DNA from: Nematostella vectensis
Taxonomy: Eukaryota; Cnidaria; Anthozoa; Actiniaria; Edwardsiidae
Direction of reading: 5' to 3'
Assembly (NCBI RefSeq): GCF_932526225.1
Contig: NC_064040.1
Coordinates: forward strand, 13,678,856-13,742,855
Length of the DNA stretch: 64,000 nt
Each line of letters starts with the position of its first letter. The first letter of the stretch is position 1. Shown in pieces: positions 43,811 to 55,165 of the stretch. The position numbers and the translations under genes were made by a program. The notes beneath the pieces are model-generated. The model had not been told where the DNA came from. It made no database searches and saw nothing but the letters and a program-made list of their open reading frames with translations.

Positions 43811-46033
43811 TATTTCAGTTTACGGGATCCCCTATTCTACACCTCCATGAAATTTTGCAAGATATATCTATGTCAGCACCTACCATATCCCAACTGGATC
43901 AAACAAAGCAACAATTTGGAAGGCTGTTTTCAAGACTTAAAGCTCTAGCAGACATATGTGATATTCATCTCCTGGAAACATGGAAAGAGCTGCAAACTCC
44001 CCTAGGTACCATCAAAATTGCCCCAAATGGCAACGTGTTAATGGATAGTCAAGTATGGGACCAAATAAAGACAACAATCAAAGAATTTGACGAATTGGAT
44101 GAAGGTACAGCTGTATGATCAAATATATCTGCATGCTCTAATATTTATAATAGCTTTATCGATCAGCACCGATGTGGCTGATCAGTGTTCAACCCCAGTG
44201 ATGGATCAAGCCCAACTAAAACTGTGAATAATTTATTCAATAATTGCTATCAACAGGTAATTCACTGGGCCAACTAGTGCAACATTTCAGATGGCTCTAT
44301 ACCATCATGCCCTCAGTAGTGAAGCTCCATTATATGAGCCAGCAGCAATGAAAGCGTTCACACAAAAACACTCTCCAGGTCTGTTTGAAATGCTTTTAAG
44401 TTAAAAAACAAGGGAGGACTCCAGACTCTCAGATGAACATCAAGCTGTACAGGAGCAAAGAACTGTTGTTCTCCTTCACACACTGGCATATTTCAGGTAC
44501 CCTAAATGCTCCATTACTTTCCTTTCTAAAAACCCTCTAGAGGCTAAATTTTGTAATAAGCTCCCCCTTTCTATCTGCTCCAATTTCATAATTGGGCCTA
44601 GGTATGTTCAATATCATGCTTTATACTATAATTCAATGTATACAAGCTGCACCAGAAAACTAGTGTTTTGTTCTTTTTTAAATGACACAAATTTATTTTA
44701 CCAGGTCTCAGAAAACTTCCACCCTACAAAAGGATGAAGGGCTATTCCTACAACATCATGGTGCTTCTAGGACAGCAATCAATTCAGGAAGGATACTTCG
44801 TTTCAGTACAAGTCCTAGAAATATTGATTCTCACAAGAAAGCACTAATAACAAAATATCCAGACATACTGATGAGAAAGGTTATCCTGGCAACAGAGGTG
44901 AGATTAGTGTGGTACACATTTTTATTTTAGTAAATAGTGAATAAGAGATTAATAAAAACAATACTTGAGAATAAGCAAGAACCATTTCAATTTAAACAAG
45001 CCAGTGGGATAACTGATGCTTAACTTTCTTTAAAATTTTCAGAAAGGATTCCTAATTGTACAACTGTTTGATGACTTCCATAATATTTTGACTGTTAGAC
45101 TACCAACAAATCTGAAGCTATCATTAGCTACGCACATGGCTAGTGGCCTACTGGACATCCATCCTTCAATTCCTGCTGTTCCTATTCCTACAAGAGATAC
45201 AAGACACAGCCGAGTGATTGTGAAGATAGGGAATGAATATAAAATTTGCAGAGGAGGAATTGTTCTAGACTACATAAAAGAGTTGTTTCAAAGACCAGTG
45301 TTATCAAGAATGTACTTGGAAACAAATCACCAATGCATTTCACCAAAATACATCCAACAACAACTAAAGGAATTGAGGTATTCTATGGATTTTAATGTAG
45401 TTATCTAAAGGTCAGCAATCCATATAAGAAAAATACTGTTTTCTCTTCTTAAAAAGTGTTTTAATATTGACACTTCCTAAATATTTTTCCAGGCACAATA
45501 CTTTATTCCCCTATATGGACCTCCCACCCAATAAATATGTACCTCTTACATTAGTTTGTGAAAGCCATATACATAATGATTAATATCAATTTTACTTTTG
45601 TTTAGTGACTGCTATTACAAAAAAAGGAGTAGAGTAAAATAAAAAAAAAGCAAATATGGAACATTAAATTTGCCAAATTATCATTTTTTTCTTTTTTTGT
45701 AGGGTCTATTCTGGGTTGTCGCACGATGAGCTCTGTACCCTTGAGTCTACTAATTTAATAGATGAGTTTGAACAATCTTTGAGAAGTATGGAGGACTATA
45801 AATCAGCCATTGATCACATATTCCTGTGCTGTCCACAACTGGAACATTACTTGAAAAAATTTGTAGTACCAGCACCCGGGGACTGGCAAACTTGGTTTTA
45901 TCAAAAGAAACTCATTGCTCAAGAAGTCAATGCAGATGCCAGTTTCCTATCAGTCATCCCAGAGCAGGGCCCATTTCATGTTTTCCTGAATCTACAAGAA
46001 GATGTTGTAACAATTTATGACTTCTTATTTAAA
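43811..46033 (+). pseudogene. Middle exons of a large transposon-type gene
   Basis: Exons with good borders and compatible phases are 43811-44105, 44257-44496, 44705-44897, 45043-45377 and 45703 to about 46033. Readable parts include LFSRLKALADICDIHLLETW, HALSSEAPLYEPAAMKAFTQ, TVVLLHTLAYFRSQKTS, LIVQLFDDFHNILTVRLPTN and GPFHVFLNLQEDVVTIYDFL. The protein resembles an uncharacterised family common in cnidarian and sponge genomes and usually tied to DNA transposons. A frame change near 44285, a TAA at 44402-44404 and a seven-A run at 46031-46037 (six would keep frame) interrupt it. Confidence 0.5.
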
Positions 46034-46037
46034 AAAA

Positions 46038-47507
46038 GTTTACAAAGAGACATTTGGATCTGACTTACCCAACAAGCCAAAGCCTTTTCGCGTCAGCCTG
46101 GTAATAACTGCTGTTTTTCTGGCATGGGGCAAATTACGTGATAAAGTTCTCCTAAAATTCAAGCTCTGCAAGTACATAGAGTATGCTTCCATTCTGTTTC
46201 TTTTAGATGAGGTGGTTCCCATATCATTCTTCCACTATTCTGTTACATTCAGGTCTGGAGACATGGAATCATATATAACTTTTACATTTAAGGTTCCACA
46301 AGAAACAAATGCAAGAGGGCAGCCTAAAGGAGAAATGAATTTTTTTCTTCCTACCTTTGACACCACCATTACTTCAAAAGCAATGCCCCTTGGCTACTCA
46401 TTTGTAAAAGAAGACCCTTCCACAATACCTGATCCTAAATTAATCTGTGACTACAAAAACTGCACGCAATTATCAACAACCAATGTCAATCGCCTTAACT
46501 GTTTTCACACATTTCACAATTTTTGTTTAGAAGAAGCTGGAGACCAGTGTCCAATCTGTTCCCCTCACCTTGCTGAAAAAATTGCAGAAATCTGTTCAGC
46601 ATTTAATGAAAGCTTGTTGAAACCAACAGCAAAATCTACTAGAACCCCACAAAGCAATCAAGAACCTGGTAGTAATGATGAGAATGACAGCATTAATGTC
46701 AAAAGAAATTGTGACCCTGAATACTATGACTCTGCACAATGGGAATCCCACATTGACAGCGAGTTAAATTCATTTGTTGTTGCACAGCCACAACTGCGAC
46801 ACAATGTTCCCAATCACCAGGCTGCACCTTCACAGGCAATTGACATCCAAGTTACCACTCATCCAGTTGGTTCATCTACATTTTGGTTCTTTCCTCCTTA
46901 CATATCTCAGTCAACTCTACTTGGAAGAAATGGATCTAATGCATGTGCTTTTATCTCACTAATTTTGGCCCATTCATATATCACTTCTGCAAACCGAACC
47001 AGTATACAGCTCAGCCGTGGTCCTCCCATAAACCCTCATTGGCTTTCAATGATGTTATCTGCAATTGTTCGTGGCAACAGCATATATGACACTGTGACAA
47101 ATGGTTGCGGGCCTCCATTCTTTAGTGTTGTTGAGGGAAAACCACATCAAGATTCAGTCATTGGGACTGTTTCTCTTGAAGACACCCTCGATCTGTCAAT
47201 TACATCAGGTAATCCACAGGTTTTACAAAGTTCACTTGCATTTTATCTGCAAAGGCTTGATCGCGAACAGAACTTAGCAGCAATAGTCATAGCTAATGGA
47301 ATGACAATATCTCTGGTCGGACACGATTCAAAGATCTATGTTCTAGATAGCCATCTACACTATGCACACGGCCATAACTTTGGAGCGATAATCGGAATGA
47401 GTCCCAAGGCTGACTTGGAAGAATTCCTCAGGAATATAAAGAAACTAATCTCGCCCACATTTGATGTTTGCTCCCTGACATTTGTCTCGTTTTCACGGCA
47501 GCAGTAG
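46038..47507 (+). CDS. RING-H2-like finger plus papain-like (herpes-tegument-type) deubiquitinase domain
   Basis: Long intact last exon; residues are numbered from the frame start at 46017. Residues 8-120 continue the uncharacterised family domain (NKPKPFRVSLVITAVFLAWG, YIEYASILFLLDEVVPISFF). Residues about 144-181 hold CDYKNC, LNCFHTFHNFC and CPIC: a C-H-H-C-C-C layout like RING-H2, with a 4-residue gap in the first Cys pair. A Ser/Asn-rich linker follows. The last 200 residues carry GRNGSNACAFISL with Cys310 and IYVLDSHLHYAHG with Asp444-Ser-His446. A Cys nucleophile plus Asp-x-His is the triad of the herpes tegument-type deubiquitinase (peptidase C76) fold. The pairing suggests a protein that both adds and removes ubiquitin, or that regulates its own stability. 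Joining upstream needs one A removed at 46031-46037. Confidence 0.65.
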   Translation, partial: VYKETFGSDLPNKPKPFRVSLVITAVFLAWGKLRDKVLLKFKLCKYIEYASILFLLDEVVPISFFHYSVTFRSGDMESYITFTFKVPQETNARGQPKGEMNFFLPTFDTTITSKAMPLGYSFVKEDPSTIPDPKLICDYKNCTQLSTTNVNRLNCFHTFHNFCLEEAGDQCPICSPHLAEKIAEICSAFNESLLKPTAKSTRTPQSNQEPGSNDENDSINVKRNCDPEYYDSAQWESHIDSELNSFVVAQPQLRHNVPNHQAAPSQAIDIQVTTHPVGSSTFWFFPPYISQSTLLGRNGSNACAFISLILAHSYITSANRTSIQLSRGPPINPHWLSMMLSAIVRGNSIYDTVTNGCGPPFFSVVEGKPHQDSVIGTVSLEDTLDLSITSGNPQVLQSSLAFYLQRLDREQNLAAIVIANGMTISLVGHDSKIYVLDSHLHYAHGHNFGAIIGMSPKADLEEFLRNIKKLISPTFDVCSLTFVSFSRQQ

Positions 47508-47883
47508 AACTTTTGAGTTTCGCGTGCCAGCAAATCCCACAAACGCCGTCAAACTTGAGGATTTTACCCCCGATCCAGCAAAAAATCTTCCTGGAACCTT
47601 AACACGAGTACATTTTCTTGGTGTATGTGTAATTTTTTGCTCCCGTTAAGTCCATTTTGAGCCAAACGTTTGTGTTTATTGTAACAGCTTTGGGAAACTC
47701 GTGTTTCGTCCGCCATTTTGAATGACTCTTGTCTCGCGCATGCGCAGTCGTTATGCCGCGGTGTCCTCAATTGTAAGTTGTAAAAATCTCCTTTAACAAC
47801 CCCCCTCCATGATCCTTGCAACACATTCTCTTCGTCCTCTTTTGGTGTGCAAAGAGCCAGAGGATGAGTATGATGTAGAGCCC

Positions 47884-48012
47884 ACAAATGTTATAACTAC
47901 CCACAAATGTAACAAAACCACAAATGTAATATCAAGTTATCCACAAATGTAATAAAACGTTACCCACAAATGTAATAAACCCACAAATGTAATAACAAGT
48001 TACCCACAAAAG
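47884..48012. repeat. Tandem CCACAAATGTAATAA repeat
   Basis: Seven or eight copies of CCACAAATGTAATAA with short variable spacers (ACGTTAC, AAGTTA). Related to the 918-1034 array. It lies about 380 bp beyond the stop of the RING-protease gene and may belong to the same element. Confidence 0.75.
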
Positions 48013-49370
48013 CAATAACACGGATCTTATAAATCTACCTGGAAAGGGGCTGTTTAAGACATGTCTAACATCTACTTTTTGAGAACATTCAGCCCAAAAA
48101 TATATTTTCAACGAAACTTGTCCTTAGTGTTCGATCTATTTTCACAAATGACAGACAACAATGCTCACTAAAATTGGCGTATGGCTTCTCTTGAATTCAG
48201 TTCAAGAGAAGCCAATTGAAGTGCAATTTTCTATCCGAAGAGAGCAGTTAAAAAGTATAAAAGATAGTCACAAATCTGCTCCAATACCCGCTGTAAAACC
48301 GTGAATTTCGTGATTAACCCTTTTGCTTAAAGTGGTCACAAGCACCTTATAGTATCCACCCATATATAAGGACGCATTTCTGAAGTGACGACGAAAAGGT
48401 GCCTCAGCTCATAATCTCGATATTTATTTACCGTGGCTGATGACAAAAAAACAACCATAAAAATTTTTGTGAAATAATTTTGATCCAATTAGAGTCTCGC
48501 TTAGTGCACTCAACTGGCTTTCCAACCAGACCAAGTCGCGAGAGAAAATCCAGGCGACTGCACTAGGAGATATGGAGCATGAACCTGATGGCGCAGAATG
48601 GTGGTCTGACTGGCAAACAGAAACGCTATTTTAGAAACGGGATTATTTCCTTGCAGATTAATCGTTCACTCTAAGTATTCAATAAATTAATCGTGATGAG
48701 TTTGCAGTGAAGACTAACTGAAGCTTACGACGATAAAAGTAACCATAGCAACGCATGACATAATAAATAGATAAACCTTTTTTCACTTTATATATATTCT
48801 CGAACAGCCGACAGAGTAAATTCTTGTAGTCCAAAAAATAGATAAACACTAGCAGCATGCTCACGTCAGCAAAATGTGATTTCATTAATGACAAAAATCG
48901 CAAAATAACTAGTTGACAGCAGTCAACTAGTTGGCTGAACTTGGCTGAACTCGTAAAAACCGGACGGACTCAGTTAAAAAATTCTTAACAACGCATTTTT
49001 TAACCAATCAGCCTGAAAGTTGGCGTAGTTGTTATGCATAACATGCTCGATGTTATCGACTACTCAGTTGCCATGAAAACCTTCACGTGACATAATTTAA
49101 GTGTTACGAGTTTGTGAAAAAACATCTTTTTTGGCGCCCTGCAGACACACAGGACGCAATTAAAACTCCAAAATTCCAAGTCTAAATGAAGAAGGGATAA
49201 CCAGAGTATACAAATGTTAGCTGGAAATTTGTATTTCAAAGCTGTTGACAAAGTAAATTGAGCGTTTTGATAGATAATTGTAATTATTGATCTTTGATTA
49301 TTGATTATTAAAGGCAATAAAACTATTTTTCCAAACTTACCCCTTGGATTTGAATCATCAGTCAGCGGTC
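48013..49370. other. No gene recognised; one short palindrome
   Basis: AACTAGTTGAC-AGCA-GTCAACTAGTT is a perfect 11-bp inverted repeat at 48907-48932, followed by a direct TTGGCTGAAC duplication. Nothing else is supported. Confidence 0.5.
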
Positions 49371-49375
49371 CGTCA

Positions 49376-51690
49376 TGGCGGCACGACGTCCTTTTCCCAG
49401 CTCCGACGTATTCTTCATCTTTTTGCTTGTAATTGTACATTTATCACCGCCAATTGGCCAATTGGGACAACAGAGGAGAACAGCTAAGAACAAGGCTTTT
49501 GCAGATCAACAAGTATGTGGATGGTATGGCAGTCCCAGACATGAGGGAGAAGCTAAGAAGCCATGAAAGAACAAGGTATCTGATGGTATGATTAGATAAC
49601 TCAACAGTTGCTAACTCTGGATATCTGGTGTGCCTTATGACCTGTCTTTATGGCAAGGCAGTGTTCTTTACAGATGAGGAGTATGCTGCAAAATATGGAA
49701 GACGCGTTAATGTGCAAATGCTGGTTGAAGAATTAGAGTTCCATTTTATAGAAAAATGTGGGAGCTCTGATCATGAGCTTTTATTATATCCGGAGAATAG
49801 GCTCCAATGTGTCAGAGAGCTGTGTGACGACAACTGTATTCCATACACTGATATCATGAAAACTACTTCTGTTCTACCTGTCAAGTACACTGTGACATGA
49901 CCAGCGACTTGGCCTACACTCCGTCTCCCTCTCTAAACCAAAACAGAAAAAAGCTAAACCACTGGAAAGTCTGAAAAAACAAAAGAGCTTGAAAAGGAAC
50001 TGGCATCAAGGTGCATTTACGAAGGAAAAACGAAAATGGAGATGCAGAAACTACTCACTGAAGAAATGAAAGGAAAACAAAGAGTGCCTGCACTTCTCTT
50101 TAATACCCTAACAGAATCCCTGACCAACCTTAATCTAGAATCTTATAAGTCATAAGATGCGAGCCTCTTCAAGTTCTTGGCAATCGCATTGCAAATTTCT
50201 TTACTAAATTTCTAAGCCATCTGATGGTTGAAGAAAAGGCTTTGATAGAGGCGACAATCACACTCAGTCTGGCAGGGAAAGACAGCAAGAGATGTGTCGA
50301 CCAAAGGGAAGCCCGTATCAAAACTGCAGGGGTGGCACACCAGTACAATATCATGTCCAAAAAAGCCATGGCTGCCATTGACACCTTGGTCAAGATGCAG
50401 AGACTCCTCTACGCGGCAAACAGCCAAAGATCTCCGTCCTCAATTCTTAGATATAGCAACCAAGCCTGGTACCATGCCATATTGTTGATAGATTTTTTGA
50501 AGGAAAGAAAGAAGCTAACATCAAGAAAACTGTATGGAGAGTACTTTCATAACCTGACAGCCCATGCTACCAGTACATCAAATTACCACAAGGGCAAATA
50601 ATACCTAACCTCTTCATCTGCTTGCAAGCAGAGCGCCAGATAGGCCTGCAACGAGATGTGTTCAGACAGCAAGACCATGTAAGCAAGCTAGCAACTTGCC
50701 TCCCATCTCCCAAAAACACTGTCATACCTGAGGAGCTCATTCAAAGGCATAGCCATGCATGGCAAGCTCACCTCAAAGAAATAAGTGACTTCTTAGTTGA
50801 AGGAGAAGGTGTTTGGTGGAAAAAAATGCAGATGGAGTTGAATTTCATGATGTCACAGACATTCCCTGTGGTTGTGGGCCCTCTCTTCACCACTTTTGAT
50901 CCAGCAACTTGAAGAAAGAGGCTGAGAGACTCGACAATTGCTGGAAACATTGCATAGCTAGCAGCATTCCCCTCCCTACTCACCTTCTAAGAATCGACCA
51001 AGATGGGACAACACTACGAATAAGAATTGACCAAGAATCAGTTCCTGTTGACACTGCTGACACCATGGATGCCTCAGATGAGACAAGTGAAGAAGATAAA
51101 AATGCTGTTAGCATAACCCTGGCCCCGGATTAAGAGGTACCACCAGTACCTCTTATAGCCATAATAATAAGATATCATGGATGGCTCAAGAAGAAGTGAC
51201 GATGAAAATGTAGTTGGTATTACCCTGGCCCGGGATGAAGTAGTCTGCACTGATCCGGATCTCCCTCAACCGAAAGAGAAACACGCAAATGAAGGGAATT
51301 TCACCATATCTTTACCAACTTCATTGACACCAGAACCAGCCACAAGAACAACAGATTCCTCAACTGAGTTGACATCAAGGCTAGAGAAAGCTCTGGAAAT
51401 TGTTATTGGCAAGACAACAGAAGTGAGAGCTCTTGACTAAAAGCAAGCATGCAAGACTCAAGCAGTTGCAGAGACAAAACTTCAGGGACCAGCATCTAGA
51501 AAACAGCCTTCGCCACAGTCTTGCCCAGATGCAGACAAAAGTCCTTGCAAAGAGAAAAAATATACAGTCTGACCTTGTTGCATGGGAAAAGCAGTTTTTG
51601 TTTGACCACAACCTCACTGCTCCTACACCCCAGTTAATGAACGAGGACAGCACAGCATCAGCACTGAAGCAATGGGGGATCACATTATAG
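49376..51690 (+). pseudogene. Transposon-type gene, multi-part, decayed
   Basis: Starts ATGGCGGCACGACG with a hydrophobic stretch (VFFIFLLVIVHLSPP). It then reads EYAAKYGRRVNVQMLVEELE, HELLLYPENRLQCVRELCDD, a segment around CEPLQVLGNRIANFF (the family pattern CEPLHDL, altered), KLYGEYFHNLTAHA, SDFLVEGEGVWWKKMQMELN and late helical parts (QNFRDQHLENSLRHSLAQMQ, AWEKQFLFDHNLTAPTP). All are on the plus strand in order, separated by stops and shifts. The order matches a large uncharacterised cnidarian/sponge family with transposon-like distribution. Not classifiable to a superfamily from this sequence. Confidence 0.5.
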
Positions 51691-51699
51691 ACCAAAGCA

Positions 51700-52440
51700 T
51701 CCACCTCAGCCCCAGTGGTTTAGAGCAGTTTTACAAGAGGCCTATCTAAGATCAACATTTCAACCAGAAGCTCCAAAGATCAATGGTTCCTTTAGGAATC
51801 AAACACAAACCAAACGGCTCTTTATTCAGCTTTATAACTATATATTATTCGCAATATTTCGTTAAATATTCGCCCGTCAAGACGCATTCTACGAGAGCCG
51901 GTCCACGACCCTTTCCACTATCCTTAATAGGTTTTATTTTAGAAAAAAAAAATTTACAAACGGAATCCACAACGAAAGCTCTTGAATCTTTGAATGCAAA
52001 ATATAAGTTAATTTGTAGAAAGGTTTTTGTTCTATGGAAAAATGAGAGATGCCCCTACTCATGTTCAAAGCCTCTGGTATTTAAAGAGCCTGAGTCACGA
52101 AAAATAATATTAGCCTATAATAAGATCAACATTCCTTGGGTACTTTGCGGGTTTTAAACAAATTAACATCAGATTTTGGCAAAGTTATGGTATTTTCTTC
52201 CGAGACGATTGACGGCAATTCGGTATCAATTTTTGTCCCCCTTTTAGGACTAAGTTCTAGTAGCCTCGCTTTGATTATCGACCTCGCTCTCATAAATGGC
52301 CTCGCTTTCGTGTGATAACGCGTCGTTTTGCGTCATAACGTTGGCTTATCTTTCCCGCGTTCACTAAGTCTCTTCAAATATATATGGTCAAGGTCAAAAC
52401 AATTCATACAAGACACGCTTTATCATACATTCAAATAATT
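51700..52440. other. No gene recognised
   Basis: One frame of 124 residues (51783-52157) begins inside the tail of the previous pseudogene and then looks random. A putative TATA-like stretch (AAATATATATGG, about 52377) precedes the next gene. Confidence 0.4.
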
Positions 52441-52466
52441 ATACCGGATTGCAAGTATCACACAGT

Positions 52467-53649
52467 ATGACTGAGAGTTCGTCGAGTTCATCAGACGAAA
52501 ACAAAGGCTACGAAAGTGAGGAGTTTGCTGAGGTAGAGACCCAGTTTGAGCCCTACACGGATGAACCTCTCGCACCTCCGGGCTACGGGAAAGAAATTGA
52601 TGAGGAATCGAACGACCCCGATGGCCTGAGGCCCCAGATCCTTGCCGACAGAGAGGATGAGACAATACCTGTCCAGGAATGGAAAATTGTTTACCCTATA
52701 TTTTGTCTGAGAAACGATCGAGTCGCGACATCTCACGTTTGCTGTTAATTATAGGTGCCAGTGTCAACATTGCGCAAAGAATGAGCTGAGCGGCGCTCTT
52801 GAGCATCGATGCTGTAGAGAAATTGAGAATGTCCAAGGCAAACTAACATTCGACGGTTCGATTGAGAACTTATCATGCATCACACTGCACGAGGACTACA
52901 GAGCTATGACTAACAAGGCCGTCCTTCAAAACGTGGCGCCATTGCTGAAGGTAAGGACAGGGCAAGCATACAGGCGGCCTACAGGAGTATCGGAGAACGA
53001 GTAAGTAATTTTTTTTGTTATACGTAGTTGAGAATCATGTAAATGTAAAATGCCATATACGAAGTTCTAATCCATGCGATTACAGGTTTTGGTTCAGGGT
53101 CTTCGCTCTTTGATATCTGTTATTTTCGCATAGTCGAACCATTTGAAATTGAGGGAGTAGACGGGCTATCTCCATATTTTTTTTAGCCCAAAAGCATTGC
53201 AGTTTTTCACAAATTTCCCCTTACCTCATTGGCTATTGAGGATACAAGCACCATTTAACGTATTGCTGTTATAAATAGTTTTTTAAGTTTTTTTTTTATT
53301 AATAAAGGCATCAACTGTGATTTTTATTTTGGGGTATAATTTATTTCTTAGCGAGTTCATACTTTGTGGAAGATAAGAGCAGCCTTTGACCGTGAAGAAA
53401 TGTCTTTTTCATCCTCACACATAAACTAATCAGTTATTGCTGTTGTCATTGACAACTAAATTCTTTGTGCTATTTTACAGATTTTTGAGGTCAGTTGCCT
53501 ATCGCTGGATAATTCGGTGGATATGTGGCTATATGGGATGGGAAACACTCGCCCATTGTCTGCGTGCATTTATAATGACATACGGACAAGATATCAGACA
53601 CGGCACCTACAGCCAAGGGGATACCATGATTTTATTTTGTATAGTGTGA
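52467..53649 (+). CDS. P2X7 C-terminal-like domain protein, at least two exons
   Basis: The frame from Met 52467 is acidic and Ser-rich (MTESSSSSSDENKGYESEEF) with a Pro-rich part (YTDEPLAPPGYGKEIDEE). The domain then reads CQCQHCAKNELSGALEHRCC, REIENVQGKLTFD, CITLHEDYRAMTNKAVLQNV, ending at a donor at 53000. The last exon, from 53481, gives FLRSVAYRWIIRWICGYMGW and joins in phase through a split Glu codon. The Cys pairs, the RCC-x-E-I block and 'FLRSVAYR' are hallmarks of the zinc-binding cytoplasmic domain of P2X7, which in cnidarians often occurs in stand-alone proteins. The first junction (about 52690-52755) could not be resolved in frame, so an intron with poor signals or a lesion remains possible. 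Confidence 0.65.
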
Positions 53650-53877
53650 TTTGTATAGTTCTTGAAATATATGTACATGCTTGATAGATAAAATTAGCAA
53701 AAAACACTTTGTTGATTGTAAAAAAAATGTACATTGATATTGAATAAAAATAATCAGCAAAACAATATCTGTGAATTCCATCTTCAAATGTAAAATAGAG
53801 AGTGGTATCAATTAACACTAACTGTTTCACAAATTGAAATCACTCTAATTTAATCTAACTCCCACTAATTTAATCTA

Positions 53878-54023
53878 ACAAGTGGCTCTATCATGACAAG
53901 TTTTCTTACTGTGGCCTTTCATAGGTGCATTGCATTTTGTACAACGAGGTTCTCTCTTTTTTGCTTTTGGGGCAGCTGTGGCTTGTTCCTGCGCTGCAGC
54001 TCTCATGTCCTCTTGGACATCAA
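53878..54023 (-). CDS. Zinc-knuckle terminal exon of a THAP-type gene
   Basis: From an acceptor at 54024-54025 the minus strand reads DVQEDMRAAAQEQATAAPKA, KKREPRCTKCNAPMKGHSKK and TCHDRATC, stop. CxxC-x4-H-x4-C is a zinc knuckle. Its position behind the minisatellite and the THAP exon on the same strand suggests a single gene, but phase across the minisatellite could not be shown. Confidence 0.45.
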
Positions 54024-54180
54024 CTACAAAATCATGTATAAAAAGAGAGTCTAGTTCTGTGCTACATAGAAGGGGTGGATTATTTTTTTATCTGGCTGGC
54101 TATAAAGCAAATAAACAATTTTCAACAAAATCCACCTGTAATATTTATTTAAAAAAACAACAACAACAATAGAAATAGCT

Positions 54181-54492
54181 GTGAGAGCAGCTGCCCAACA
54201 CCACCAGGCAAAAAAGCCGGCCCAACACCACCAGGCACAACAGTCTGCCCAACACCACCAGGCACAACAGCCTGCACAACACCACCAGGCACAACAGTCT
54301 GCCCAACACCACCAGGCACAACAGTCTGCCCAACACCACCAGGCACAACAGCCTGCACAACACCACCAGGCACAACAGCCTGCACAACACCACCAGTCAC
54401 AACAGCCTGCCCAACACCACCAGGCACAACAGCCTGACCAACACCACCAGACACAACAGCCTGCCCAACACCACCAGGCACAACAGTCTGAC
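54181..54492. repeat. 27-bp minisatellite, first block
   Basis: About 11 copies of a 27-bp unit, CAACACCACCAGGCACAACA followed by GCCTGCC, with C/T variants. The unit length is a multiple of three and lacks stops, so three or more frames are open on both strands. On the minus strand one frame reads GGVVQAVVP repeats. Confidence 0.9.
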
Positions 54493-55165
54493 CAATTAAT
54501 TTCCTAAAATATCAACCATCTCCCACATGTGCACTCAATTTAATGGGCTCAACTATCAAAAGGGTTACCTGCTACAAGTTTCTTGGAGTTTTCATTAGTC
54601 ATGACCTGTCTTGGAATAATCATGTAGAACACGTGTTCAGTAAGGCAAATAAGCGCCTGTACGCGTTAAGACTTCTCAAAAAGGCTGGCTTATCAGTACA
54701 TGATTTGTGTACTATTTATTGCGCGCTCATAAGGTCTGTACTCGAGTATGCGTCGCCGGTGTGGGCTGCTCTACCGGAATACCTATCTGAGCACCTGGAG
54801 TCTATACAGAAAAGAGCTTTAAAAATCATTCTAAGGCACGAATATACGAGCTATAGTAGTGCCCTTGCCTCAACGTCTCTCCAATTTTTGTCTGAGAGAA
54901 GGGATGAAGCATGTCGGAAATTTATGGCAAGAGCTAAAACTGTTGAACCCTTAAAATCTGTGGTTAATAACATGACAACTGTCCAACATGGATATAATTT
55001 GAGATCAGGAAATGAGAAAATAATAGGACCGCAAGCTAAAACTTGTAGGTTTAGAGATTTTGTGACTGTGCGCTATTGTTAGTTTCTGTGTGACGACCTC
55101 TCACTTGTAATTCAGCCATGATAGCTGCAATGGTGTAGAAATAAACATATATTATTATTATTATT
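54493..55165 (+). mobile_element. 5'-truncated CR1/L2-like LINE inserted in the minisatellite
   Basis: The frame begins INFLKYQPSPTCALNLMGST and continues TCYKFLGVFISHDLSWNNHV, RLYALRLLKKAGLSVHDLCT and LEYASPVWAALPEYL, ending at 55082. These are the C-terminal thumb-like blocks of LINE RT. It ends in AATAAACATAT and a (TTA)n tail, the typical short 3' microsatellite. The minisatellite resumes directly after the tail. Confidence 0.85.

Noticed and set aside
54181-54507. His/Gln-rich plus-strand protein (HHQAQQ repeats)
   Set aside because: It is simply the minisatellite read on the plus strand; all phases without stops are equally open, and flanking exons are on the minus strand.
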